Assembly: GCA_022843625.1 (NCBI GenBank) | Contig: JALHNH010000050.1 | Location: 1 to 46,333, forward strand | Reading direction: 5' to 3' | DNA: 46,333 bases | DNA from: Bryobacter sp. | GTDB taxonomy: Bacteria; Acidobacteriota; Terriglobia; Bryobacterales; Bryobacteraceae | In this document: positions 25,009-33,813 of the stretch, piece after piece | How positions within the stretch are numbered: position 1 is the first letter of the stretch | Layout: every line of letters starts with the position of its first letter | The notes under the pieces: generated by a model | Seen by the model: the letters and a program-made list of their open reading frames with translations, nothing else | Database searches by the model: none | What the model was told of the DNA's origin: nothing | Made by a program: the position numbers and the translations under genes

Positions 25009-25938
25009 ATGCAGTCGTCCAAGCTCTACTCAAGGCGTGCATTGATGGCCGCATCGTTTGCGCCATTCGTTGCCTGCTCCGTCCCCAAAAGCATTCTGGT
25101 TCACGAGCACATCCTGGTCGATTTCGCCGGTGCGGAAGTGGTGTCGCGATCTCGCTATGTACAGGACGAGGTCGTGGCAGCAGCCAAGCCAAAGCTTGAA
25201 GCGATCGCAAAGTTGGGCTGTGTCCGGTTGATTGAGTGTACGCCAAATTATCTTGGTCGCGACCCGAAGTTACTGGCAAGACTCGCCGAGTCCTGCGGCA
25301 TTGAAATCTGGACCAACACCGGTTTGTATGCAGCCAACCAGTACCGGCACCTTCCCGCATATGCGAGAACCGAAACCGCGCTCGAATTAGCCAAACGATG
25401 GACTGCCGAATGGCGCAATGGAATCGAAGGCACTAAACCGCGCTTCATCAAGATCGGCGTCAACAATGGCCCACTCGCCGAACTGGACCGAAAGATGGTG
25501 GAGGCCGCAGCGATCACCTCGCTTGAAACCGGGTTGACGATCGCCTCCCACACCGGACGCAACGCGGCACCGGAACAGGTTGAGATTTTGCAGAAGCTGA
25601 AACTTCCTCTCAACAAATTTGTCTGGGTGCATGCGCAGAATGAAAAAGACCATCAGGTTCACGCGGCTGTTGCCCGAGCCGGAGCCTGGGTTGAGTTTGA
25701 CGGCATTGGCCCCAGGACACTTGACTGGCATAAAGACTGTGTCGAGTTCATGGCAAAAGAGGGACTTCTGGGACGTGTACTAATCAGCCAGGATACTGGC
25801 TGGTGGCATGTCGGCGATCCAGGCGGTGGGCAATTCAATGGTTACGACTTCATCTACCGCAATTTCTTGCCGCAAATCCCCCAGAAATGGTGGAATCAAT
25901 TGCTCTGGGAGAACCCTCGCAGGGCTTTCGGCAACTGA
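25009..25938 (+). CDS. Phosphotriesterase-family (PTE/PLL-like) metal hydrolase
   Basis: The product is 309 residues from the ATG at 25009. The N-terminus (Y-S-R-R-A-L-M-A-A-S-F-A-P-F-V-A-C) resembles a Tat or lipoprotein leader. All binuclear-site ligands of the amidohydrolase PTE family can be placed: His32 and His34 in V-H-E-H, Lys148 (bridging carbamate) in F-I-K-I-G, His181 in S-H-T-G, His208 in V-H-A-Q and Asp262 in S-Q-D-T-G. Members act as lactonases or phosphotriesterases. The frame is open to a GTG at 24910, but that would bury the leader. The natural substrate cannot be read from sequence; lactone is the usual guess. Confidence 0.85.
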   Translation: MQSSKLYSRRALMAASFAPFVACSVPKSILVHEHILVDFAGAEVVSRSRYVQDEVVAAAKPKLEAIAKLGCVRLIECTPNYLGRDPKLLARLAESCGIEIWTNTGLYAANQYRHLPAYARTETALELAKRWTAEWRNGIEGTKPRFIKIGVNNGPLAELDRKMVEAAAITSLETGLTIASHTGRNAAPEQVEILQKLKLPLNKFVWVHAQNEKDHQVHAAVARAGAWVEFDGIGPRTLDWHKDCVEFMAKEGLLGRVLISQDTGWWHVGDPGGGQFNGYDFIYRNFLPQIPQKWWNQLLWENPRRAFGN

Positions 25939-26045
25939 TCCCTTGGGCGATCTGCCCTTTCACTTCTTCCACGCGTGTGCTATTGCTATTGGTTCCCAGA
26001 ACGAAAATCTCGGAAAATATCACCAGCCAGTATGAAATGGAATCC

Positions 26046-27752
26046 ATGAGCCGCCTACTTCTCCTAACCGTACTTTGTGCAATAGCGATGCAAGGGCAGA
26101 ATCCCGCCGTTACAGAGATTCTCAATAACTACGGGCTAAGCAATCCGGGAACGGTGGCCCAGGGTGCGATCTTCATCGTGAAGGGCACAAATCTCGCAGA
26201 TCAGGAGACCACGACTTTGCAGAGCGTACCCCTGCAAACAAACCTGCGTAATGTCCAGATTCGAATCATCATCGGTGGCACAACCACCTTCGCTCCCCTC
26301 TACTACGCCTTGAGAACACAACTGGCAGGAATATTGCCGTCCAACACTCCGGTAGGCACAGGCACGCTCGCAGTAATCAACAACGGGAAAACCAGCAGCA
26401 CGCGGCCAATCACGGTCGTGCGTAGCGCATTTGGATTGCTGACGATTAACGGATCAGGCTCAGGAGCAGCTGCAGTGCATGATCAAAACTACGTGCTGCT
26501 GCAGAATACAAACGCGACCAACCCTGGCAGGGCGGTAATTCTATATGGCAGTGGTCTGGGGCCGACAACGGGCAATGAAAGTTTAGAACAGAGCGGGGCC
26601 AACGCTTCTGGCGATCTGACCTCGATTCCGATTACGGTGCAGATCGGCAGCAGGCCAGCGCAGGTGCTCTACCGGGGCCGCACAATCTTTCCGGGCCTCG
26701 ATCAGATCAATGTATTGATTCCAACTCTCGATGCGGCTGCATATGGATGCAATGTCGCTTTGGTGATTACAACCAATGGAGTTGCGGCCAATGTCGGGAC
26801 TATACCGGTATCGGCGTCAGGTTCTACCTGTCCCGCCAATACACCCGGAGGAGCCAACTCTGGAGTCATGACGACCCAGGATGAGGTGAATCGCTGGATT
26901 GCTGCCGGCACCTACACCGCCGGCGCAGTGGGCTTGGGCCGAAGCACGGGTTATTCGATTGATGACTTCAACGGAGGAGTGACGACGGTTACCAAACAGG
27001 ACTCGTTCTCTGCTTCATTCACGCGTATGGGCGGAGCAGACCTGGGAAGGATGCTACGCGGAGAGCTACCCGCCAGTTATTCGCAATATTTGCCGAACGT
27101 TGGCAGTTGTATTGTGTACAACACGATTCCTGCAGACCCCTGGCCGCAGATTACGCGCACGGCTCTTGATGCAGGCCCGGCAATCGTCTCAAGCGGCCCC
27201 AGCGGCACAGCCGTCGCTGAACGAAACAATCAGCAAGTGGGAGGCCTGACCTATGCAGCAAGGAATCTGGCAAACACATACGTCAACGCAGGCCAATACA
27301 GCTTTACTGGAAGCGGCGGTCCGGACGCAGGCGCATTCGCGGGAAACCTGGAGGTGTATCCAGATCTGGTTGTATTGAACAACCCGGAGGAGTTCAAAAC
27401 GATCAACCGGGCAAACAGTTTGACGGTGCGATGGAGTGGCGGCGATCCGCAAACGAATGTGCAGATCCAGGGCTTCAGTTACTCTGTTTCAAACCTGGGC
27501 GCTCCAATCGGTGCTCCTACCGTGTTTTTGTGCCTGGCGCCAAATAATGCGGGACAATTCACGGTGCCTGCAAGTATTTTCGGTCAGCTCCCGCCGAGCG
27601 GCTCCTTTACATCCTCTGGATTGACTTTCCTGGTGCGGGGTTCGATCGCAGTAGCTCAGGCCAGCCGGGGGAACCGGGTCTCAATTCCGAACATCGACTA
27701 CGGAACGACCGCCAATAGCTGGTCCTGGGCCTACCAGCCCCGGTATCAGTAG
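26046..27752 (+). CDS. Secreted TIGR03437-type protein
   Basis: The product is about 568 residues. A signal peptide (MSRLLLLTVLCAIAMQGQ) starts at ATG 26046; an ATG at 26037 is an alternative, and the frame extends into the previous gene. Residues 20-130 resemble an IPT/TIG-like domain, followed by the C-domain of the Solibacter-type TIGR03437 family: R-A-V-I-L-Y-G-S-G-L-G-P-T-T, V-Q-I-G-S-R-P-A-Q-V-L-Y-R, F-P-G-L-D-Q-I-N-V-L-I-P. An unusual extension of about 280 residues follows, with D-E-V-N-R-W-I-A-A-G-T-Y-T-A-G and Ig-like strands. It is probably a surface or extracellular protein; its role is unknown. The TIGR03437 call is one of the lineage indicators. Confidence 0.85.
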   Translation: MSRLLLLTVLCAIAMQGQNPAVTEILNNYGLSNPGTVAQGAIFIVKGTNLADQETTTLQSVPLQTNLRNVQIRIIIGGTTTFAPLYYALRTQLAGILPSNTPVGTGTLAVINNGKTSSTRPITVVRSAFGLLTINGSGSGAAAVHDQNYVLLQNTNATNPGRAVILYGSGLGPTTGNESLEQSGANASGDLTSIPITVQIGSRPAQVLYRGRTIFPGLDQINVLIPTLDAAAYGCNVALVITTNGVAANVGTIPVSASGSTCPANTPGGANSGVMTTQDEVNRWIAAGTYTAGAVGLGRSTGYSIDDFNGGVTTVTKQDSFSASFTRMGGADLGRMLRGELPASYSQYLPNVGSCIVYNTIPADPWPQITRTALDAGPAIVSSGPSGTAVAERNNQQVGGLTYAARNLANTYVNAGQYSFTGSGGPDAGAFAGNLEVYPDLVVLNNPEEFKTINRANSLTVRWSGGDPQTNVQIQGFSYSVSNLGAPIGAPTVFLCLAPNNAGQFTVPASIFGQLPPSGSFTSSGLTFLVRGSIAVAQASRGNRVSIPNIDYGTTANSWSWAYQPRYQ

Positions 27753-27756
27753 CCAC

Positions 27757-27783
27757 AAAAAAAGCCCTCATGCGGAGGGCTTT
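27757..27783 (-). terminator. Rho-independent terminator for tRNA-Thr, possibly bidirectional
   Basis: Nine-base arms lie at 27761-27769 and 27775-27783 with a five-base loop. Read on the minus strand the stem is followed by a T run (the A-rich stretch 27757-27763 on the plus strand), just downstream of the tRNA. It may also end the TIGR03437 transcript from the other side, although that side has only a short T tail. Confidence 0.8.
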
Positions 27784-27800
27784 GAAACAAAGAATTCTAT

Positions 27801-27876
27801 TGGAGCCGGTAGTCGGAATCGAACCAACGACCATCTGATTACAAATCAGGCGCTCTACCAACTGAGCTATACCGGC
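27801..27876 (-). tRNA. tRNA-Thr (anticodon TGT)
   Basis: Read on the minus strand the cloverleaf is complete: acceptor GCCGGTA/TACCGGC, D-arm GCTC-AGTTGGTAGA-GC, anticodon loop TTTGTAA with TGT at 34-36, TTCGATT T-loop, discriminator T and an encoded CCA at 27803-27801. The pair at 27/43 is C-A, a mild irregularity. It reads ACA threonine codons. Confidence 0.97.
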
Positions 27877-27894
27877 ACTGCCCTTAATTCTAGC

Positions 27895-28881
27895 TCAATT
27901 GATCTTTTCAGTCACGGTCAGGGTATTGCTTAAACGGAACGGAATCTTGGTTTCCACGTCAATCTGGGCAGCATTGCCTCGCGTCGCAAGTACAACACCC
28001 GTGCCGGCACCTGCTCCGCTGGCTGCACCGACGGCTGCACCCTTGCCTCCCCCCGCGATTGCCCCGATAGCAGCGCCTAACGCAGCGCCGATTCCAACCT
28101 TGACAGCATCTTTTTTCGCCGAAGACTCAGCAATCCGCTCCCAGGCATCGGTTTTTAGATCGATCTTCTGGCCATCACTCAAGTGGATCCTTGTCAGCGC
28201 CAGGGTAATCCGGGCAGCACCCTTAACGCGCCCACTACGATCCACTTCGACCACTTTACCCTCAAGTTTTGCCCCGCGCTCAGCGAGAACAATGTCGTCC
28301 ACAACCAGAGGCGCCTCAAGCGTTGCAGTAAAAGAATCGCCAGCAATGTTCTTCTCGGAATTGATGGTCGAGTTCATGCGAACGCTGATGCTGGTGCCAG
28401 CAGGCACACTAACTGTCTCAGGAGTGCGGGCGGGTTGCTTCACCGCGGGATCCGGACGCATGATCTCCGCACGCTTCACTTCTTCTTTTGCAGGTTTAGC
28501 AGGCTCGGACTGGCCAGAAGAAAATGGAGGGAGGACTACGCCTCCGCCACTCTCATTCGTTGCTGCGGTAGACGTATCGGGCATTGTCTTAACTGGCTCC
28601 GCCACGCTGCCCTTCTTCACAACGACCGGAGCTGCTTTTGGGAGTCTTGCATCAACACGCCGGGCAGTATCAACGGCCCGGGGACGCACGGCTTCCATAC
28701 CTGCCGCAACATCGGCGACATGACCGGATGCGCTCTCAACCGGACGCTCCACTACAGCCGTAGAGGCATTTTCGACAGCTACCGGCTCTGTTTTCGAATC
28801 AGAGCCTCTTGTCAAAAACACGGCCAGAGCACCTGCCACTGCTGCTCCGCCGACGAAGGCTAACAAGATTTTCGAATTCAT
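27895..28881 (-). CDS. Membrane-anchored protein with glycine-zipper segment, function unknown
   Basis: The product is 328 residues from the ATG at 28881 (AGGAG five bases upstream); the frame runs to 28905. One N-terminal membrane anchor (I-L-L-A-F-V-G-G-A-A-V-A-G-A-L-A-V-F-L) is followed by about 120 low-complexity residues rich in Val, Glu, Pro and Ala. A conserved beta domain follows (V-S-V-P-A-G-T-S-I-S-V-R-M, V-L-A-E-R-G-A-K-L-E-G-K-V). A glycine-zipper stretch lies at about residues 264-300 (G-I-G-A-A-L-G-A-A-I-G-A-I-A-G-G). The beta domain plus glycine zipper resembles envelope proteins found widely in Acidobacteria, but no named function fits. Confidence 0.75.
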   Translation of the reverse strand: MNSKILLAFVGGAAVAGALAVFLTRGSDSKTEPVAVENASTAVVERPVESASGHVADVAAGMEAVRPRAVDTARRVDARLPKAAPVVVKKGSVAEPVKTMPDTSTAATNESGGGVVLPPFSSGQSEPAKPAKEEVKRAEIMRPDPAVKQPARTPETVSVPAGTSISVRMNSTINSEKNIAGDSFTATLEAPLVVDDIVLAERGAKLEGKVVEVDRSGRVKGAARITLALTRIHLSDGQKIDLKTDAWERIAESSAKKDAVKVGIGAALGAAIGAIAGGGKGAAVGAASGAGAGTGVVLATRGNAAQIDVETKIPFRLSNTLTVTEKIN

Positions 28882-28954
28882 ACATCTCCTGACGTACGCG
28901 CACACTGCTACGTTTCTCGTAGTCTACTCCCGAAACCCCGCATAATAGAGAAAG

Positions 28955-29977
28955 ATGCGTGCTTTCCCGGCCAGTTTTCCAATTGGCCCAAAAAATATAG
29001 TTCCTGCGACCGTTCTTGCCCCTATGGCCGGGGTCACGGATACCGTTTTCCGCCGCCTGATTCGCGACCAGGGGGGCTGCGGCTTGATTATGACAGAATT
29101 TACATCTAGCCACGGTGTTGTTGCTAGTGTGCGTTCGAAGAAGGTCTCCAAGACCGAGAAGCGCTACCTCTGCTTTGAACCGGAAGAACATCCCATCTCG
29201 TCGCAGCTCTTTGGTTCAGACCCGAAGGTGATGGCAGACGCGGCTCGTCATTGCGAAGACCTCGGATTCGATTTTGTCGACATCAACTTTGGTTGCCCCG
29301 TAAAGAAGGTGGTTCGCTGCAATGGAGGTTCGGGTTGCCTTCGGGATCTACCCCTCATCGTCGACATCCTCACTGCGGTCAAATCCGCCATCAAGATTCC
29401 GCTCACCATGAAGTTTCGCGCTGGCTGGAATGACAACGAGCTTGTTCACGTAAAGATGGGCAAGATAGCGGAAGACCTCGGATTGGCTGCCATCGCCCTG
29501 CATCCGCGTACCCGAGAACAGGGCTATGCAGGCAAAGCCGACTGGACCCGTATTGCAGAGCTCAAAGCGGCAGTCAAGATCCCCGTCATTGGCAACGGCG
29601 ACATCATCACCCCCGAAGACGCCGTGAGGATGATCGAGCAAACCAACTGCGATGCAGTGATGGTGGGCCGGGCAGCCAGCTACAATCCCTGGATCTTCCG
29701 TCAGATCAGCGAGTACCTCGCAACCGGCACCTATTGGCAACCGACCCACGTCGATCGATACGAGATCATGAAGCGCTACTTCACCATGCTTGAGGAAACA
29801 AACTGGCCGGAAGCGGTGGGGAAGATGAAGCAGTTCACCAGCTATTTCACCCACGGGGTGAGAAACGGTGCACACCTGCGTTCTGGCATCTACAAACACC
29901 ACGAGCCTAAAGAAATCATCCAGGCAGTAGAAGAATTTTTCTCCAAAGAGCAAGAGACAGAGATCGTCGCGGCATGA
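28955..29977 (+). CDS. dusB: tRNA-dihydrouridine synthase
   Basis: The product is 340 residues with the FMN TIM-barrel of the Dus family. Landmarks are L-A-P-M-A-G-V-T-D-T-V-F-R-R (22-35), the catalytic Cys114 in N-F-G-C-P-V-K-K-V-V, M-K-F-R-A-G-W, H-P-R-T-R-E-Q-G-Y and I-G-N-G-D-I, with V-G-R-A-A near the phosphate site. It reduces uridine to dihydrouridine in tRNA D-loops. The DusB class is chosen from the P-V-K-K-V-V signature. Its stop overlaps the rnhA start by four bases (ATGA), so the two are one transcript. Confidence 0.94.
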   Translation: MRAFPASFPIGPKNIVPATVLAPMAGVTDTVFRRLIRDQGGCGLIMTEFTSSHGVVASVRSKKVSKTEKRYLCFEPEEHPISSQLFGSDPKVMADAARHCEDLGFDFVDINFGCPVKKVVRCNGGSGCLRDLPLIVDILTAVKSAIKIPLTMKFRAGWNDNELVHVKMGKIAEDLGLAAIALHPRTREQGYAGKADWTRIAELKAAVKIPVIGNGDIITPEDAVRMIEQTNCDAVMVGRAASYNPWIFRQISEYLATGTYWQPTHVDRYEIMKRYFTMLEETNWPEAVGKMKQFTSYFTHGVRNGAHLRSGIYKHHEPKEIIQAVEEFFSKEQETEIVAA

Positions 29978-30417
29978 AGATTGTGGAACTGATTACAGAC
30001 GGGGCCTGTTCAGGTAACCCCGGACCGGGCGGCTGGGCCGCGATTCTAAAGTACGGGGCGCACAAAAAAGAACTATACGGAGCAGAGTCGCCGTCAACCA
30101 ATAACCGCATGGAATTGCGCGCGGCCGTCGAGGGCCTGAAGCTACTCAAGGAGCGCTGCCAGGTCACCATCACGACAGACTCTGAGTACGTGCGCAAAGG
30201 GATCACCGAGTGGATTCACGGCTGGAAGCGTAACAACTGGAAGACGAAAGACAAGAAACCAGTAAAAAATCAGGACTTGTGGGAAGAACTCGATGCCCAG
30301 GTGGCGCGTCATGATGCTACCTGGAAGTGGGTTAAGGGTCACGCCGATCATCCTGACAACAATCGCTGCGATGAGTTGGCCGTGATGGCATCCAAGACCC
30401 AAAAGAGTTCCAGCTAG
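29974..30417 (+). CDS. rnhA: Ribonuclease HI
   Basis: The product is 147 residues. Catalytic carboxylates are Asp9 (L-I-T-D-G-A-C-S-G-N-P), Glu47 (N-N-R-M-E-L), Asp69 (T-T-D-S-E-Y-V) and Asp133 (N-R-C-D-E-L-A), with the basic protrusion W-K-R-N-N-W and His123 in K-G-H-A. It removes RNA from RNA:DNA hybrids in the cytoplasm. The start overlaps dusB (ATGA). Length and motifs match standard bacterial RNase HI. Confidence 0.97.
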   Translation: MKIVELITDGACSGNPGPGGWAAILKYGAHKKELYGAESPSTNNRMELRAAVEGLKLLKERCQVTITTDSEYVRKGITEWIHGWKRNNWKTKDKKPVKNQDLWEELDAQVARHDATWKWVKGHADHPDNNRCDELAVMASKTQKSSS

Positions 30418-30433
30418 CCCGCTACAATTGGGC

Positions 30434-31537
30434 ATGCTGAATCGACGTCTGCTTCTTCTGGGTGGAACTGCAATTTGGGCTGCACCTGCCAGCACCGCAA
30501 AAGTGCTCTATGAAGACCGTGAAACCGCACTCACCAACAGTCACATAAAAAAGGGCGATCTCTGGATCGAGTCGAAAGACCTCCCCAGGATCAACCAGTT
30601 TGAAGTGAAGCCGCAGGGCGCCTGCCGTGGCGATATCTGCATTCCCCTCAGCAAAGACCTCAAGAGCAAGAACTGGTTCAATCTGAGCGGCTTCGCTCGC
30701 AAGGTCAGGCAGGCCGTTGTCAACGAGGGCGATCTTTGGAGCTTTGGCGAAATGCCGGTCTTGCGTACAGGATTTCTCGAATCACGCCTGGCCCCTGATT
30801 TTGCAATGCCCGATCGTAAGGGCTCCATGGTTCAGCTCAAGGATTTCCGCGGCCGCAAGGTGCTGCTGCTCACCTGGGCCTCCTGGTGAGGCTGCCGTCT
30901 CGATCTGCCAGGCTGGCAGAAAATCTATACCGAGTTGAAGGGCCAGGGACTTGAGATTGTGGCCGCAGCGCAGGATACCGGAGGTGAAGCAGCAGCTGGC
31001 AAATGGTATGACGCAGCCAAAGCAACCTACACCACCCTGATCGACACCGGCCATGCCGTAAGCTCGGCCTATCAATTGGTAAACGTACCGGCAGGGGTTT
31101 GGATCGATGAGCAGGGCCGTGTGGTGCGCCCGCCTGAAACCGCAGCCCCCAAGACTCAGGAGCTAAAGATCGGCGGCAAGCTGATCACGACTCAAGGCGA
31201 CGATTATGTCGCCGCCTTGCGGGACTGGGTAGCCAAGGGCGACAAGAGCGAATTTGTTCTCAGTGACGAGGAATATAAACGCCGCGTCAAAGAGCGAAGC
31301 CCGCAAGAGAAAGAAGCCGATGCGGCCTTCAGGCTAGCCGTGGCACTTCATGAGAAGGGTCAAAAAGACTTGGCAACCAAATGGTGGCAACGCGCACAAA
31401 CGTTGAACCCTGAGAGTTGGAACTACCATCGGCAGGATTGGAGCTTCTCGACTGATGCAGGCAAGAAGTGGATGGAGAAATTCCAAACCTCTCAGGGCGA
31501 CTACTACCCAAAGCTAGAGCTCAAGGGAAAGAAATAA
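30434..31537 (+). CDS. Probable selenoprotein: exported redoxin with in-frame TGA (Sec) at the redox site
   Basis: The reading frame is continuous from ATG 30434 to TAA 31535-31537 except for TGA at 30887-30889. Read as selenocysteine it gives 367 residues with Sec at position 152 in the phrase W-A-S-W-U-G-C-R. The leader M-L-N-R-R-L-L-L-L-G-G-T-A is Tat-like. Before the TGA the AhpC/TlpA-type thioredoxin fold starts (A-P-D-F-A-M-P-D-R-K-G, then V-L-L-L-T-W-A-S-W); after it the fold continues (D-L-P-G-W-Q-K-I-Y-T-E-L, V-P-A-G-V-W-I-D-E-Q-G). A C-terminal TPR-like segment follows. Homology of the fold spans the TGA without a gap, and a SECIS-like hairpin follows it. Alternatives are a nonsense mutation or a sequencing error; the exact position of the TGA in the redox motif argues against both. 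Confidence 0.8.
30890..30920 (+). promoter_or_regulatory. Candidate bacterial SECIS element after the in-frame TGA
   Basis: A six-base-pair stem (30904-30909 with 30915-30920, fully complementary) closes a five-base loop A-G-G-C-T at 30910-30914. It begins 14 bases after the TGA, and the loop begins 20 bases after it. Position, stem length and the G-G at the loop start resemble the formate dehydrogenase SECIS (loop AGGUCU), which SelB recognises. Confidence 0.65.
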
Positions 31538-31545
31538 CAGGCGGC

Positions 31546-33459
31546 TTAAGAAGCCTTACGCTCGCCGAGATACTTCATCAGCGTAGCGGCAAGGCCATCA
31601 AAGGCCCCGCCTCCACTACCTGAGACCAGAATCTCCGGCACGAAGCGGTTGCCACTTTTAGACAAAGCATCGATTGCGTTGACAAAGGCAGTGGCATTAG
31701 CACCAAAGCTCTTCACCTGCGCATCATAAGCTTCTGCCTTGGCCAGACCCACCGAGCGCACTTCAGCGCCCTTGGCCTTACCCGTTTGCTCGATGTAGTA
31801 GCTTTCGCCTTCTGCCTCGGCACGCCGCGCACTGGCCTGATTGGTCTTGATGTTGACACCTACGGCAGACTTGGCTAACTCCGCCTGCATGTCGGCGGTA
31901 CCGCGAGCCTGCTCCATCCGGATACGCTGATCTTGCGCCTGACGCTGCTGCTCAAAGGTAGCAATCTCTTGCTTTGCGATCTCGCGCTCGGTCAACACCT
32001 TCACCAGATCCACCGGGAAGAGCACGTCCTGGATGTAGACACCCTTGGTCTCAACGAAGTAAATCGAGAGCAGTTCAGCGATGCGCTCAAAAGCTGCACG
32101 CTGTACCTCTTGCCGCTTCTCGATAAAGCTGATGGCCGGCATCGATTGGAGAGTGTCGCGGAAGTGGTTGCCCACTGCTGCCTGCAAGACTTCGTCGACA
32201 AGGTTGTTGATTGTTCCGACGGTCGAGATGACACGCGGGGCGCGGGTATCCGGCACATGGATCTGCACTTGCAAATCGATGCGGAAGATAAAACCCTCCG
32301 CGCTCTTGGCAGTGATGGTCTCAAGCTTGGCATCCAGATGATGGGCAGAGGAAATGCGCTCGGCCCAGTTTAGCGTCAGGATTGCGGTGGGAACAATCTC
32401 CGCCTTGTAGCAATAAGGATTGATCGGGTACTTGCCAGTGCGCAAAGGCTCTTGCCAGATGCCGCGGTGCCCTGGGCGAACGAGAGTACCGAACTTGAAT
32501 TCAGCACCTGAAGTATCGCGCGGCGGCAAGCCAACGTAGCTCTTGATCACGGCGACCTGGCCTTGTTCAATCACCAGCATCGGCACGAGTTCGACACGCA
32601 CCAGAAAGGGGTTGATCGTGTAGGCGCCATAGAGCAATGGGTCATGCTGCAAGCCGATCCGGCCGCCATGATCGAGAAAGGCCTGAAAGTCCTGATAGTT
32701 GTTATGCAGGTCATTCTTGGCACCAAAGAGCAATTCGATGATGTCCTGATCGGTAGAAGTGGATTGCTCCATTTCGATAATGTCCTCGAAGCCATTCAAC
32801 CGGCTTGAGATATCGCCACTCGGCAGCGGGCTGCCTTCCAGCGTGTTGACGATGCCAACAATATCGCGGGCATCATTGCCACGGCGAATCTGAATCACTT
32901 CAAAATCTGCATCGCGAAGATTGAAGCTGGCCGGGGTAATCGGGCCAGAGGCAGCGCTGAGTTCCGGGTTGACAGGGAGGCCAAAGGTGCGATCTCGGGT
33001 GATCACCATAAAGGCGACAGGGTGCATGGGCAGCGTCGTGCCTGGAGGCAATACAGGACGCTGCACTCCTTTCTGACCGCCCTCTCGAATGAACAAATCA
33101 AGATCGGCAAACTGGCCAAACTGCGGCTTATAAACAGCGCTCTTGGCACCAACAGGGAGCGGTTCACCCACCTGCGCCATCACAACGCCGATTTGTCCGG
33201 CAGGGATTTGCACCCACGGGAATTTCTCAACCCCGTAAAGGGGCCAGAGGCGAAAACGCAGGCCGGGCATCAGCAGTTCCGCCTGATAGCCGGCTTCGCC
33301 ATTCAAGGCGATCAGATTGTCGTCGCTCAGCTTGCGACGCGAAAAACGCTTGGTGACAAGCCCCACTTCACTGGGGCCAATACGATGAAATGACAACAAA
33401 TAAACGACCGTTGCTGCGAACAGGCACAGGCCTGCGGCAAAGGCTAGAAACATCCACAT
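31546..33459 (-). CDS. SPFH/Band 7 domain membrane protein, flotillin-like
   Basis: The product is 637 residues. One N-terminal membrane segment (M-F-L-A-F-A-A-G-L-C-L-F-A-A-T-V-V-Y-L-L) is followed by long beta-rich stretches of SPFH type (G-P-S-E-V-G-L-V, R-L-W-P-L-Y-G-V-E-K-F-P-W-V-Q-I-P). Near residues 450-560 a long helix rich in Glu, Gln and Ala (E-R-E-I-A-K-Q-E-I-A-T-F-E-Q-Q-R-Q) is typical of flotillins. A Gly-rich tail ends the protein. Such proteins scaffold membrane microdomains or stress complexes. It abuts the convergent selenoprotein gene with eight bases between the stops. Confidence 0.85.
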   Translation of the reverse strand: MWMFLAFAAGLCLFAATVVYLLSFHRIGPSEVGLVTKRFSRRKLSDDNLIALNGEAGYQAELLMPGLRFRLWPLYGVEKFPWVQIPAGQIGVVMAQVGEPLPVGAKSAVYKPQFGQFADLDLFIREGGQKGVQRPVLPPGTTLPMHPVAFMVITRDRTFGLPVNPELSAASGPITPASFNLRDADFEVIQIRRGNDARDIVGIVNTLEGSPLPSGDISSRLNGFEDIIEMEQSTSTDQDIIELLFGAKNDLHNNYQDFQAFLDHGGRIGLQHDPLLYGAYTINPFLVRVELVPMLVIEQGQVAVIKSYVGLPPRDTSGAEFKFGTLVRPGHRGIWQEPLRTGKYPINPYCYKAEIVPTAILTLNWAERISSAHHLDAKLETITAKSAEGFIFRIDLQVQIHVPDTRAPRVISTVGTINNLVDEVLQAAVGNHFRDTLQSMPAISFIEKRQEVQRAAFERIAELLSIYFVETKGVYIQDVLFPVDLVKVLTEREIAKQEIATFEQQRQAQDQRIRMEQARGTADMQAELAKSAVGVNIKTNQASARRAEAEGESYYIEQTGKAKGAEVRSVGLAKAEAYDAQVKSFGANATAFVNAIDALSKSGNRFVPEILVSGSGGGAFDGLAATLMKYLGERKAS

Positions 33460-33813
33460 GGGATGGGTCTCCTTTCAAGAGATACAAGTTGTAAGTGTTG
33501 GGGTTTTGAAGGAAAAACTAGAGCGGTGCTCTAGATTGGTTTGGTGGGATTCAGCATGTTGGAGCCCTCTAATTGGCTCACAGAATCAAGAGTAGAACCA
33601 CTTTGAATCGGAGTCAATGAAAATCGGATGGCTTCAGACAGGAATACGCTTTTGTATTGGCGAGTGAATCCGGCGGCGGAAAGATTAAGCTTTTGCCGCC
33701 GGACACACTTTGGGCGCTTCCATTTATTCGAATCGGCAGATTGTCAAAGAACTGCCCCGGCGTTGTTTGGGACGGTCCCGGGCGGTGAGTTGAGGGTGGT
33801 TGTTGGACGCTTT

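Noticed and set aside
30434..30889. Reading the redoxin gene as a nonsense-mutated pseudogene
   Set aside because: The TGA is precisely at the redox cysteine position, the downstream half is intact and in frame, and a SECIS-like hairpin follows. Decay would be expected to hit random positions.
31538..31560. Short inverted repeat between the convergent selenoprotein and SPFH stops
   Set aside because: Only a five-base stem and no T run, so too weak to call a terminator.
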